Below the pieces are notes generated by a model, which was not told where the DNA came from, made no database searches, and was given only the letters and a program-made list of their open reading frames with translations. From Arthrobacter sp. UM1 (GTDB lineage Bacteria; Actinomycetota; Actinomycetes; Actinomycetales; Micrococcaceae): a DNA stretch of 64,000 nt. Positions 56,351 through 64,000 of this stretch are shown here, in pieces. Each line of letters begins with the position of its first letter. The first letter of the stretch is position 1. Both the position numbers and the translations under genes were made by a program. Location: positions 62,001-126,000 of the forward strand of contig NZ_JACWAB010000003.1 of NCBI RefSeq assembly GCF_020483305.1. The letters are read 5' to 3'.

Positions 56351-57868
56351 TTGGTCCCAACGCCCCCTGGCCGCGCGAATCCCTTCCCTGAAACCCGTCC
56401 GCCCCGCGGAGCCGCTGACAGCCTCTCCCGCTCCCCCGCCCCGGAGCCGGCCTCGGCGCCTCGGCTCCTCATGGCCAGCGATGCCGTCGTGCTCGTCGTC
56501 GCGCTCGCCATCGCGAACCTCTCGCGGTTCGGCAGGCACACGGGCGAGCTCCACGTGGAGGAGCACTCCGCTGACTATTGGACGGTCACGGCCGTGACCG
56601 CGGCCCTCTGGTGGGTGTTGCTCACGGCCTGGGGCACTCGGGAGCAGCGCGTGCTCGGCCAGGGGTCGGAGGAGTACAAGCGCGTCGCCTCGGCCACGGC
56701 GTGGCTGTTCGGCGTCATCGCCGTCGTCTCCTACGTCCTGCGGATCGACACCTCCCGCGGCTATGTCGGCATCGCCTTCCCCGCGGGGCTGTTCCTCCTG
56801 CTCGTCTCGCGGTGGCTGTGGCGGCAGTGGCTGGTGCGAGCCCGCACCGCGGGGCGCTTCACGTCCCGCGTCATGCTCTTGGGCGGGCCCGGCGCGGTTC
56901 TGCACCTCCACACCTCGCTCACCGGCCAGCCCGGCTCCGGGTACCAGCCGGTCGCGGCCTATCTGCCCGGGTATTCCGCCACCTCACCAGACGGCGAGGA
57001 GCTCCCGCTGCCCGTCGTCGGAACGAGCCGGAGCGTGGACGAGATCCTGACGGCCCTCGCCGACTGCGACGCGGACGCCTTGGCCATCTCCACCGGCGCG
57101 GCCCTGTCGCCGCGAGCCATCCGCCGCCTCGGCTGGGAGCTCTCGGACCGGCAGATCGGCCTCATCATGGCGCCGGCCCTCACGGACGTCGCAGGCCCTC
57201 GCATCCACACGCAGCCCATCGCGGGCCTGCCCCTGATCCACGTGTCCACGCCCCGCCTCAGCGGCATCAACGCCTCGATGAAGCGGACCCTGGACCTGGT
57301 GCTCGCCTCCGCCGCCCTCCTTCTGCTCCTGCCGGTCTTCGTCCTCACGGCAGCCGCCGTCAAGGCAGACTCCCGCGGTCCGGTCTTCTTCGCCCAGGAG
57401 CGCGTCGGCCGGGACGGGAAGCGCTTCCGGATGTTCAAGTTCCGGTCCATGGTCACGGATGCGGAGGCGCGTCTGGCCGGTCTCGAGCGCCGAGCGGGCG
57501 CAGGCAACGATGTGCTGTTCAAGCTCAAGGACGATCCGCGCATCACGCGCGTCGGCGGCTTCATCCGCCGCTACTCGCTCGACGAGCTGCCGCAGCTGCT
57601 CAACGTCCTCCGGGGAGAGATGAGCCTGGTGGGCCCGCGGCCCCCGCTGCCCCGCGAGGTGGAGAAGTACGAGGCCCATGTGCACCGCAGGCTCCTCGTG
57701 CTCCCCGGCATCACAGGCCTCTGGCAGGTCTCCGGGCGCTCCAACCTCTCCTGGGATGACACGGTGCGCCTGGACCTCTACTACGTGGAGAACTGGTCCG
57801 TGGCGCAGGACCTCCTCATCATGCTGAAGACGGTCCGGGCCGTCGTCGCCTCCCGCGGCGCCTACTGA
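56351..57868 (+). CDS. Exopolysaccharide polyprenyl glycosylphosphotransferase (WbaP/CpsE-like)
   Basis: 505 residues if the TTG at 56351 (AGGAG 10 nt before) is used; the first ATG would be at 56471. Four N-terminal helices (about 40-165) are followed by a CoA-binding-like domain ([24 protein letters not shown]) and a C-terminal membrane hairpin ([26 protein letters not shown]). The catalytic bacterial sugar transferase block has [49 protein letters not shown] and [19 protein letters not shown]. It transfers a sugar-1-phosphate to undecaprenyl phosphate, starting a surface polysaccharide. No other polysaccharide genes are adjacent. It diverges from alr over an AT-rich 198-bp gap. Confidence 0.87.
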   Translation: MVPTPPGRANPFPETRPPRGAADSLSRSPAPEPASAPRLLMASDAVVLVVALAIANLSRFGRHTGELHVEEHSADYWTVTAVTAALWWVLLTAWGTREQRVLGQGSEEYKRVASATAWLFGVIAVVSYVLRIDTSRGYVGIAFPAGLFLLLVSRWLWRQWLVRARTAGRFTSRVMLLGGPGAVLHLHTSLTGQPGSGYQPVAAYLPGYSATSPDGEELPLPVVGTSRSVDEILTALADCDADALAISTGAALSPRAIRRLGWELSDRQIGLIMAPALTDVAGPRIHTQPIAGLPLIHVSTPRLSGINASMKRTLDLVLASAALLLLLPVFVLTAAAVKADSRGPVFFAQERVGRDGKRFRMFKFRSMVTDAEARLAGLERRAGAGNDVLFKLKDDPRITRVGGFIRRYSLDELPQLLNVLRGEMSLVGPRPPLPREVEKYEAHVHRRLLVLPGITGLWQVSGRSNLSWDDTVRLDLYYVENWSVAQDLLIMLKTVRAVVASRGAY

Positions 57869-57929
57869 GCGCCCCGCACCGGCTCCGCGCCCTTCGGCCT
57901 CCCGACCTCCAGGCGGCTGCGGGTGCAGT

Positions 57930-58283
57930 TCAGCCCTCGAGGAGGACGATCGCCTGCGCCACCGGGTCGTCGTGGGTCAGCGAGACGTGCCACGTCCTCG
58001 CCCCCAGCTGCGAGGCCCGCTCGAGGCAGGTCCCGCGCAGCTCCAGCCGCGGCGGCTCGCCCCTGCCGCCGAGCACGAGCGCGTCGTGCCACCTCAGCCC
58101 GCCGGGGGCTCCGAGCGCCTTGGCCAGCGCCTCCTTCGCGGCGAACCGCGCCGCCAGGGAGCGGACCGGCAGGTCCCTGCTCTCCTCCGGCGCGAGGAAG
58201 CGCTCGAGGAGCCCCGGCGTGCGAGCGGAGAGCTCCTCGAATCGCTCGATGTTGACCACGTCGATGCCGATGCCGACGATCAC
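57930..58283 (-). CDS. acpS: Holo-[acyl-carrier-protein] synthase
   Basis: 117 residues from GTG 58283, with AGGAG immediately upstream. It transfers 4'-phosphopantetheine from CoA to ACP. Metal and substrate motifs: GIGIDVVNIERFEE (Asp in GID), ARFAAKEALAKALG, and WHVSLTHDD near the C-terminus. It neighbours glmS in the common actinobacterial order; an NAD(P)HX-repair gene often found next to alr and acpS is absent here. Confidence 0.92.
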   Translation of the reverse strand: MIVGIGIDVVNIERFEELSARTPGLLERFLAPEESRDLPVRSLAARFAAKEALAKALGAPGGLRWHDALVLGGRGEPPRLELRGTCLERASQLGARTWHVSLTHDDPVAQAIVLLEG

Positions 58284-58343
58284 AGCTCCTCCCTCCCGCA
58301 CCCCGCTTCGGCGGAGGCGTGTGCGCTCTCAACGTTAACGCGG

Positions 58344-58381
58344 CCGCGCCCCCGAGGGCCCAGGGGCCTTCGGGGGCGCGG
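58344..58381. terminator. Terminator hairpin of glmS
   Basis: 17-bp arms (58344-58360 and 58365-58381), all Watson-Crick except one G-U pair, around a CAGG loop, 91 bp downstream of the glmS stop on the minus strand. Confidence 0.7.
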
Positions 58382-58471
58382 CGAACCGGCTGAGCGGGCG
58401 GGGCATCCCGGCTGGCGCACAGCCGGCCGACGGGCTCGAGGCGGGCAGCCCGGCCGCCCGCCCGTTCAGCT

Positions 58472-60361
58472 TTATTCGACGGTGACGGACTTCGCGAGGT
58501 TGCGCGGCTGGTCCACGTCGTAGCCCTTCGCCCCGGCGAGCTCGGCGGCGAAGATCTGCAGCGGGACGATCGCGAGCAGCGGCGCGAGCAGCGGCTGCGT
58601 CTCCGGGATGGAGAAGACCTGCTCGGCGTACGCCTTGACGGCCTCGTCCCCCTCCTCGGCGATGACGAACGTGCGGGCGCCGCGAGCGCGGATCTCCTGG
58701 ATGTTGGAGACGACCTTCGAGTGCAGGGAGTCCCGTCCGCGCGGGGAGGGCACGACGACGAACACCGGCTGCCCCTCCTCGATGAGCGCGATGGGCCCGT
58801 GCTTGAGCTCGCCCGCGGCGAAGCCCTCAGCGTGGATGTACGCGATCTCCTTGAGCTTGAGCGCGCCCTCGAGCGCCACCGGGAAGCCCACGTGGCGGCC
58901 GAGGAAGAGCACGGACTCGGCGTCCTTCATGCTCCGGGCGAGCTCCTTGATCGCGGAGTCCCCATCGAGGATCTGCTGGATCTTCGCCGGGATCTTGCCG
59001 AGGTCCGCGAGGATGTCCTTGATCTCGCCCTGGAACTTGTTTCCGCGCAGCTGCGCGAGGTACAGCCCGAGCAGGTAAGCGGCCACGATCTGGGCGAGGA
59101 AGGCCTTGGTCGAGGCGACGGCGATCTCCGGACCCGCGTGGGTGTAGAGGACGGCGTCCGACTCGCGGGGAATCGTGGACCCGTTCGTGTTGCAGATCGC
59201 CATCGTCCGGGCGCCCTGCTCCTTGGCGTAGCGGACCGCCATGAGCGTGTCCATCGTCTCGCCGGACTGGGACAGGGAGACCACGAGCGTCGTCGGCGTG
59301 ATGATCGGCTCGCGGTAGCGGAACTCGTGGGCGAGCTCCACCTCGGTGGGGATACGGCACCACGTCTCGATGGCGTACTTGGCCACGTGGCCGGCGTACG
59401 CGGACGTGCCGCAGGCGAGCACGATGATCTTGTCGATCTTCTTGAGCTCCTCCGGGTCGATCCTCATCTCGTCGAGCGTGAGGCGGCCCTCGATGTCGGA
59501 GCGGCCGAGCAGCGTCTGGAGGACGGCCTCGGGCTGGTCGTGGATCTCCTTCTCCATGAAGGAGGGGAAGCCGTCCTTCTCCGCGGCGGCGGCGTCCCAG
59601 CTGACCGTGAACTCCTTGCCCTCCGCGGCGTTGCCCGCGAAGTCGGTGATCTCGAAGGACTCGGGCGTGATGGTCACGACCTGGTCCTGCTCGAGCTCGA
59701 CGGCGCGCTTGGTGAAGTCGATGAAGCCGGAGACGTCCGAGCCGAGGAAGTTCTCCCCCTCGCCGAGGCCGATGACGAGCGGCGAGTTGCGGCGCGAGGC
59801 CACGACGACGCCGGGGTGGTCCTTGTGGATCGCGAGCAGCGTGAACGCGCCCTCGAGGCGCTGGGACGTGAGCTGGAGGGCCTTGGTCAGGTCCCCCTTC
59901 GCCTCGGTCTCGTAGACCTTGGCGAGCAGGGCCGCGGCCACCTCGGTGTCGGTCTCGGAGAGGAACTCGACGCCGTCGGCGATGAGCTGGGCCTTGTGCT
60001 CGGCGAAGTTCTCGATGATGCCGTTGTGGATGACGGCGAGGCTGCCGCCCGCCACGACGTGGGGGTGTGCGTTCCGGTCCGTGGGTCCGCCGTGCGTGGC
60101 CCAGCGGGTGTGGCCGATGCCCGTCATCGACTCGGGCAGGGGGTGCTCCTTGAGCTCCGCCTCCAGGTTGGAGAGCTTGCCCGCCTTCTTCCGGCTCTCG
60201 ACTCCGTTGTCCGTGAGAACGGCGACGCCGGCCGAGTCGTAGCCCCGGTACTCCAGGCGGCGGAGCCCCTCGAGGAGGACGTCAAGCGCCGAGTGGCCAT
60301 GGGGCTGAGCGCCGTCGGGGGAACCCTGCGCTCGTCCTACGTATCCAACAATTCCACACAT
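58472..60361 (-). CDS. glmS: Glutamine--fructose-6-phosphate aminotransferase (isomerising)
   Basis: 629 residues. First step of UDP-GlcNAc synthesis. The N-terminal class-II glutaminase nucleophile is Cys2 (MCGIVGYVG). Then come [21 protein letters not shown], and two SIS domains ([46 protein letters not shown]), with the C-terminal [13 protein letters not shown]. Cys2 must be exposed, which fixes the start at 60361. TAGGAT (60374-60369) ends 7 nt before this ATG. No glmS-ribozyme-like structure is evident upstream. Confidence 0.97.
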   Translation of the reverse strand: MCGIVGYVGRAQGSPDGAQPHGHSALDVLLEGLRRLEYRGYDSAGVAVLTDNGVESRKKAGKLSNLEAELKEHPLPESMTGIGHTRWATHGGPTDRNAHPHVVAGGSLAVIHNGIIENFAEHKAQLIADGVEFLSETDTEVAAALLAKVYETEAKGDLTKALQLTSQRLEGAFTLLAIHKDHPGVVVASRRNSPLVIGLGEGENFLGSDVSGFIDFTKRAVELEQDQVVTITPESFEITDFAGNAAEGKEFTVSWDAAAAEKDGFPSFMEKEIHDQPEAVLQTLLGRSDIEGRLTLDEMRIDPEELKKIDKIIVLACGTSAYAGHVAKYAIETWCRIPTEVELAHEFRYREPIITPTTLVVSLSQSGETMDTLMAVRYAKEQGARTMAICNTNGSTIPRESDAVLYTHAGPEIAVASTKAFLAQIVAAYLLGLYLAQLRGNKFQGEIKDILADLGKIPAKIQQILDGDSAIKELARSMKDAESVLFLGRHVGFPVALEGALKLKEIAYIHAEGFAAGELKHGPIALIEEGQPVFVVVPSPRGRDSLHSKVVSNIQEIRARGARTFVIAEEGDEAVKAYAEQVFSIPETQPLLAPLLAIVPLQIFAAELAGAKGYDVDQPRNLAKSVTVE

Positions 60362-60432
60362 GCAAGTCATCCTATCTGTTTCGCACCCTGGCCCTGCGCC
60401 TCGGCCACGGCGGTGAGGCACAATGGTTCTCC

Positions 60433-61416
60433 GTGACTGTTCGAGACCCCTCCTCCGCCGTCAAGGGCCATTCGTCCGTCCACGGGTCCTCGCCGTTCGT
60501 CGAGCTGAGCCGCGAGGACTGGGCGCGCCTCTCCAACGAGATCGAACAGCCCCTGGACGCCGCAGACGTGGCCCGGTTGCGCGGAACCGGCGACCGCCTC
60601 GACCTCACCGAGGTCGCCGAGGTCTATCTCCCGCTCTCGCGGCTGCTCAACCTCTACGTCTCCGGCGCCGAGCAGCTGCACCGTGCCACGAGCACCTTCC
60701 TCCGGGAGGACGTCGAGCGGACCCCGTTCGTCATCGGCGTCGCGGGATCCGTGGCCGTCGGCAAATCGACGACGGCGCGCGTGCTGCGCGAGCTGCTCCG
60801 CCGCTGGCCCGGGACCCCAGACGTGCAGCTCATCACGACCGACGGCTTCCTCTATCCGAACGCGGAGCTCGAGCGCCGGGGTCTCATGCAGCGCAAGGGC
60901 TTCCCCGAGTCCTATGACCGCCGCCGCCTCCTGCGCTTCGTCAGCGAGGTGAAGTCCGGCGCACCGGACGTCACGGCCCCCTGGTACAGCCACCTGACCT
61001 ATGACATCGTCCCCGAGCGCGAGGTCGTGGTCTCCCGACCCGATGTGCTCATCGTCGAGGGCCTCAATGTGCTCGCCCCGGCGCGGCTGCGCAGCGACGG
61101 CACCCAGGGCCTCGCCCTCAGCGACTTCTTCGACTTCTCGATCTACGTCGACGCGCCGACGGACTACATCGAGAAGTGGTACATCGAGCGCTTCATGAAG
61201 CTGCGCAGCGGCGCCTTCAGCGACCCGGAGTCCTACTTCCACCGGTACGCCTCCCTCTCCGACGAGGAGGCTGCGGCGACTGCGCACGACATCTGGACGC
61301 GGATCAACGAGCCGAACCTCCGGGAGAACGTCCTGCCCACGCGGGGCCGGGCCAAGCTCGTGCTCTCCAAGGACCGGGACCACGGCATCCGGCGCATGCT
61401 CCTGCGCAAGACCTGA
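60433..61416 (+). CDS. coaA: Pantothenate kinase, type I
   Basis: 327 residues. Phosphorylates pantothenate, the first CoA step. The P-loop [12 protein letters not shown] is at 102-113; also present are [28 protein letters not shown] and [14 protein letters not shown], and the C-terminal [23 protein letters not shown] motif. The N-terminus [11 protein letters not shown] is family-typical. It starts at GTG 60433, divergent from glmS. Confidence 0.96.
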   Translation: MTVRDPSSAVKGHSSVHGSSPFVELSREDWARLSNEIEQPLDAADVARLRGTGDRLDLTEVAEVYLPLSRLLNLYVSGAEQLHRATSTFLREDVERTPFVIGVAGSVAVGKSTTARVLRELLRRWPGTPDVQLITTDGFLYPNAELERRGLMQRKGFPESYDRRRLLRFVSEVKSGAPDVTAPWYSHLTYDIVPEREVVVSRPDVLIVEGLNVLAPARLRSDGTQGLALSDFFDFSIYVDAPTDYIEKWYIERFMKLRSGAFSDPESYFHRYASLSDEEAAATAHDIWTRINEPNLRENVLPTRGRAKLVLSKDRDHGIRRMLLRKT

Positions 61417-61515
61417 GGCCGAGACCGCGCACGCACGCGCGTCCTCTCGGAGCCCGCGTCCGCCGCCTCGCCTGGAGGCCGGCACTCGATTTCGAGAATC
61501 ATTTGCTTTTTGCAA

Positions 61516-61538
61516 TGTGTGAAGCGAGACTTCACACA
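61516..61538. repeat. Inverted repeat upstream of mscL
   Basis: TGTGTGAA and TTCACACA with a 7-bp spacer, in an AT-rich stretch (61490-61600) between coaA and mscL. It could be a terminator hairpin for coaA or a regulator site for mscL. No such arm pair occurs elsewhere in what I read. Confidence 0.5.
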
Positions 61539-61599
61539 CATTTCAACCTGGATGAAGATTTATCTCGATTCCCTAACGATTTACCGCTATTCTGGAATC

Positions 61600-61977
61600 A
61601 TGCTTCAAGGTTTCAAAGATTTCATCATGAAGGGCAACGTCGTCGACCTTGCCGTGGCCGTCATCATGGGCGGCGCGTTCGGCAAGGTGGTCGACGCTCT
61701 CGTCGCGAACGTGCTCATGCCCCTCATCGCGATGCTGGTGGGCCAGCCGAACTTCGACAACTGGCTCGTCTTCGGCTCCGTCAAGGTCGGAATGCTCCTC
61801 ACGGCGGTCGTCAACTTCCTCATCATCGCCGCCGCCCTCTACTTCGTCGTCGTCATGCCGATGAACAAGATGATCGAGCGCCGCAACCGCAAGCTCGGCA
61901 TCAACCCGAACGAGGAGAAGGAAGATCCGCAGGTCGCCCTTCTCACCGAGATCCGCGACTCGCTGCGCACCCGGTAG
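61600..61977 (+). CDS. mscL: Large-conductance mechanosensitive channel
   Basis: 125 residues. Pore of the osmotic safety valve. MscL signature: FKDFIMKGNVVDLAVAVIMGGAFGKVVDALV (5-35), then the second helix VGMLLTAVVNFLIIAAALYFVVVMPMNKM and the cytoplasmic helix. The start is ATG 61600, 6 nt after TATTCT (61588-61593). It is a single-gene unit, ended by the hairpin at 62090. Confidence 0.96.
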   Translation: MLQGFKDFIMKGNVVDLAVAVIMGGAFGKVVDALVANVLMPLIAMLVGQPNFDNWLVFGSVKVGMLLTAVVNFLIIAAALYFVVVMPMNKMIERRNRKLGINPNEEKEDPQVALLTEIRDSLRTR

Positions 61978-62089
61978 GGACTCCCCCTTCCCCCGATTCG
62001 CGGACCGCAGGGAAAGGCTGTCGGTCTCGCGCATTCCCAGCGCAGCGCATGAACACGCAGCGCGGCCCTCAGGGCGCCGCGCACGCAGG

Positions 62090-62135
62090 ACACAGCAAGG
62101 GCCCCTCGCCAGACGGCGAGGGGCCCTTGCTGTGT
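62090..62135. terminator. Bidirectional terminator between mscL and glmM
   Basis: A perfect inverted repeat with 21-bp arms (62090-62110 and 62115-62135) and a 4-nt AGAC loop. It lies between two convergent genes and can terminate both. Confidence 0.85.
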
Positions 62136-62183
62136 GGGAAGCCGGCGCCGCATGCGGCCGCGTGCCGCCCGCCGGCGCTCCGG

Positions 62184-63533
62184 TCAGCCGAGCGAGAGGC
62201 GCTCCTTCACGGAGTCCGCGAGCGACTCGGCGAGGCGGCGCGCAGCGTCCTCGGCCGGCGCCTCGACCATGACGCGCACGAGCGGCTCGGTTCCCGACGC
62301 CCGCAGCAGCACACGGCCGGTCTCTCCGAGCTCTGTCTCGGCTGCGGCCACGGCCGACTGGACTCCCTCGTCCGAGGACACCTTGGTCTTGTCCACGTTC
62401 TTCACGTTGATGAGCACCTGCGGGAGCCGCGTCATCTGAGCGGCGAGCTCCTTGAGGGACCTCCCGGTCTGAGCCACGCGGGACGCGATCTGAAGCCCGG
62501 TGAGCACTCCGTCCCCCGTCGTCGCGAAGTCGCTGAAGATGACATGGCCGGACTGCTCCCCGCCGAGGCTGAAGCCGCCCTCTCGCATCCCCTCGAGCAC
62601 GTAGCGGTCCCCGACGGCGGTCTGCTTCACGGAGATCCCCGCCTCCTGCAGGGCGAGCGTGAGGCCGAGGTTGCTCATGACCGTGGCCACGAGCGTGTCG
62701 TCCTTCAGGCGGCCCGCCTCCTTGAGGGCGAGGGCCAGAATGGCCATGATCTGGTCGCCGTCCACCACGGCCCCCTCGTGGTCCACGGCGAGGCAGCGGT
62801 CGGCGTCGCCGTCGTGGGCGATGCCGAGGTCCGCCTTGTGCTCGAGGACGGCCTCTTGCAGCTTCTCCAGGTGGGTCGAGCCGTAGCCGTCGTTGATGTT
62901 GACGCCGTTGGGGTCGGCGCCGATGACCACGACCTCTGCGCCGGCGTCCGTGAAGACCTCGGGCGAGCACCCGCTGGCCGCGCCGTGAGCACAGTCCAGC
63001 ACCACCTTGAGGCCGTCCAGCCGGTGCGGGAGCGTGGCGAGAAGGTGCAGGACGTACCGGTCCTCGGCGTCCGAGAAGCGGCGGACCTGCCCCACGTCTC
63101 CGCCCTGGGGACGGGGCGCCTCGAGCTCCATGCGCGCCTCGATCCGGTCCTCGTCCGCGTCCGAGAGCTTCTTGCCGCCCCGGGCGAGGAACTTGATGCC
63201 GTTGTCCGGAGCGGGGTTGTGGGAGGCAGAGATCATGACGCCGAAGTCGGCATCGAGATCGGCCACGAGGAAGGCCGTGGCGGGCGTCGGCAGGACGCCG
63301 GCGTCATACACGTCGATCCCGCTGCCGGCCAGGCCCGCCTCAATGGCGGCCGAGATGAACTCGCCGCTGATGCGCGGGTCCCGTGCCACGACGGCGACGG
63401 GCCTCTCCCGCTGCGACTGCTCGTGACCGAGCACGACGGCGGCCGCCTGGGCCAGCTTCATCGCCAGCTCGGGCGTGATGAGATCGTTTGCCGTTCCTCG
63501 CACGCCATCGGTGCCAAATAACCTAGTAGCCAT
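62184..63533 (-). CDS. glmM: Phosphoglucosamine mutase
   Basis: 449 residues. Converts glucosamine-6-phosphate to glucosamine-1-phosphate. Start region [13 protein letters not shown]; active-site Ser104 in [12 protein letters not shown]; metal loop HDGDADRC; the sugar-binding GEQSGHVIF and the C-terminal [21 protein letters not shown] (63546-63541) ends 7 nt before ATG 63533, so a Met three codons further upstream is rejected. With glmS and nagB it covers entry into amino-sugar metabolism. Confidence 0.96.
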   Translation of the reverse strand: MATRLFGTDGVRGTANDLITPELAMKLAQAAAVVLGHEQSQRERPVAVVARDPRISGEFISAAIEAGLAGSGIDVYDAGVLPTPATAFLVADLDADFGVMISASHNPAPDNGIKFLARGGKKLSDADEDRIEARMELEAPRPQGGDVGQVRRFSDAEDRYVLHLLATLPHRLDGLKVVLDCAHGAASGCSPEVFTDAGAEVVVIGADPNGVNINDGYGSTHLEKLQEAVLEHKADLGIAHDGDADRCLAVDHEGAVVDGDQIMAILALALKEAGRLKDDTLVATVMSNLGLTLALQEAGISVKQTAVGDRYVLEGMREGGFSLGGEQSGHVIFSDFATTGDGVLTGLQIASRVAQTGRSLKELAAQMTRLPQVLINVKNVDKTKVSSDEGVQSAVAAAETELGETGRVLLRASGTEPLVRVMVEAPAEDAARRLAESLADSVKERLSLG

Positions 63534-63639
63534 CGGGAACATCTTAGGCCCGCCTGCCGCTGACCTCCCAGATTCCCGCGCCGCACGTGTCAGCTCCATG
63601 CCCACGCCCTCTCCCGCGGCCTCGACCCGCGCCGCCCCG

Positions 63640-64000
63640 TCAGATCCGCCGGGCCAGCTGTGACGCGGCGGCTTCGTCGGCCACGACGAGGACGCTCGGA
63701 TGCCTCTGCAGGATGCTCGCCGGGCACTCCGGGGTGACGGGGCCGTTCACCATGGCCGCCAGCCCGCCGGCCTTCGACTCGCCCTGGGCCAGCAGCACGA
63801 TCCTCCGCGCCTCCAGGATGGTTCCGATCCCCTGCGTCACGCACTCCTCGGGAACGTCCTCCACCCTTCCCCCGAAGAACCTCGCGTTGTCCTGCCGGGT
63901 CTGCGGGGTGAGCCTCTGCACGCGCGTCCGGCTCTCCGGCGAGGAGCCCGGCTCGTTGAAGCCGATGTGCCCGTTCGACCCGATGCCGAGGATCTGGACG
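63640..64000 (-). CDS. nagB: Glucosamine-6-phosphate deaminase, C-terminal part (N-terminus beyond window edge)
   Basis: The stop is at 63642-63640 and the reading frame is open to the right edge, giving the last 119 or so residues. Directly at the edge the translation reads [20 protein letters not shown], the NagB signature with the catalytic Asp/His region nearby, then [21 protein letters not shown] and [21 protein letters not shown]. NagB converts glucosamine-6-phosphate to fructose-6-phosphate and ammonia, opposing glmS. Confidence 0.93.
   Translation of the reverse strand, partial: VQILGIGSNGHIGFNEPGSSPESRTRVQRLTPQTRQDNARFFGGRVEDVPEECVTQGIGTILEARRIVLLAQGESKAGGLAAMVNGPVTPECPASILQRHPSVLVVADEAAASQLARRI

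Noticed and set aside
60362-60432. glmS ribozyme or other riboswitch ahead of glmS
   Set aside because: The gap to the divergent coaA gene is 71 bp, and the -10 box is 7 nt from the start, leaving no room for a leader RNA.

Overview
The window is one contiguous stretch of a very GC-rich (about 70%) actinobacterial chromosome. The gene content and order (glmM, coaA, glmS, acpS, alr, tsaE-tsaB-rimI-tsaD, groES-groEL, guaB, guaB3 and guaA in one half, galU with its neighbours in the other) fit the Micrococcales, most likely Micrococcaceae. This placement rests on family recognition and synteny, not on a database search. There are no rRNA genes, no convincing tRNA genes, no CRISPR array and no intact insertion sequence.

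Layout. 1-3.2 kb: a truncated secreted lipoprotein, a succinate-semialdehyde dehydrogenase and a fructosamine-kinase-family protein. 3.3-6.3 kb: two paralogous secreted serine proteases on either side of L-lactate dehydrogenase; a promoter-like repeat flanks the second protease. 6.4-13.4 kb: an accessory island with clearly lower GC. It holds a HigBA toxin-antitoxin pair, a DUF3644 protein with a HEPN-type R-x4-H motif, about 1.9 kb of decayed AT-rich DNA, and a two-gene restriction-modification system in which nuclease and methylase are fused and a separate specificity subunit overlaps by 4 bp (BcgI/type IIB-like layout). 13.4-22.9 kb: ychF, an ABC transporter with a two-component system, a DUF4184 membrane protein, ispH, a membrane protein, xseA and xseB. 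23-31 kb: a PPK2-type polyphosphate kinase with a lysine-rich tail, an alanine-type aminotransferase, an osmoprotectant-binding lipoprotein, a MarR regulator, a BadF-family sugar kinase, a TPR protein and a GlpR/SepX-like membrane protein. 31-34.4 kb: a RimJ-like acetyltransferase, galU, 5-formyl-THF cyclo-ligase, a SAF-like membrane protein and a small coupled protein. 34.4-44 kb: a 1264-residue helicase-like protein with altered ATPase motifs, guaA, DUF3817, SURF1, guaB3 and guaB. 44-54.4 kb: groEL/groES under two CIRCE operators, a THUMP-like methyltransferase, a shikimate-dehydrogenase-like protein, a GH3 lipoprotein, a GCS2-family ligase, and tsaD, rimI and tsaB. 54.4-64 kb: an alr-tsaE fusion, a polyprenyl glycosylphosphotransferase, acpS, glmS, coaA, mscL, glmM and a truncated nagB.

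How the genes work together. The right-hand part is a cell-envelope and translation-fidelity block: glmS, glmM and nagB set the flux of amino sugars into peptidoglycan, alr supplies D-alanine, and tsaE, tsaB and tsaD with rimI make t6A and acetylate ribosomal protein S18. guaA, guaB and guaB3 cover guanine nucleotide synthesis. The island carries defence and addiction functions.

Starts. At least fourteen genes here have a TANNNT -10-like hexamer whose last base lies only 6-7 nt before the start codon, suggesting frequent leaderless transcription. I used this pattern to choose several starts.
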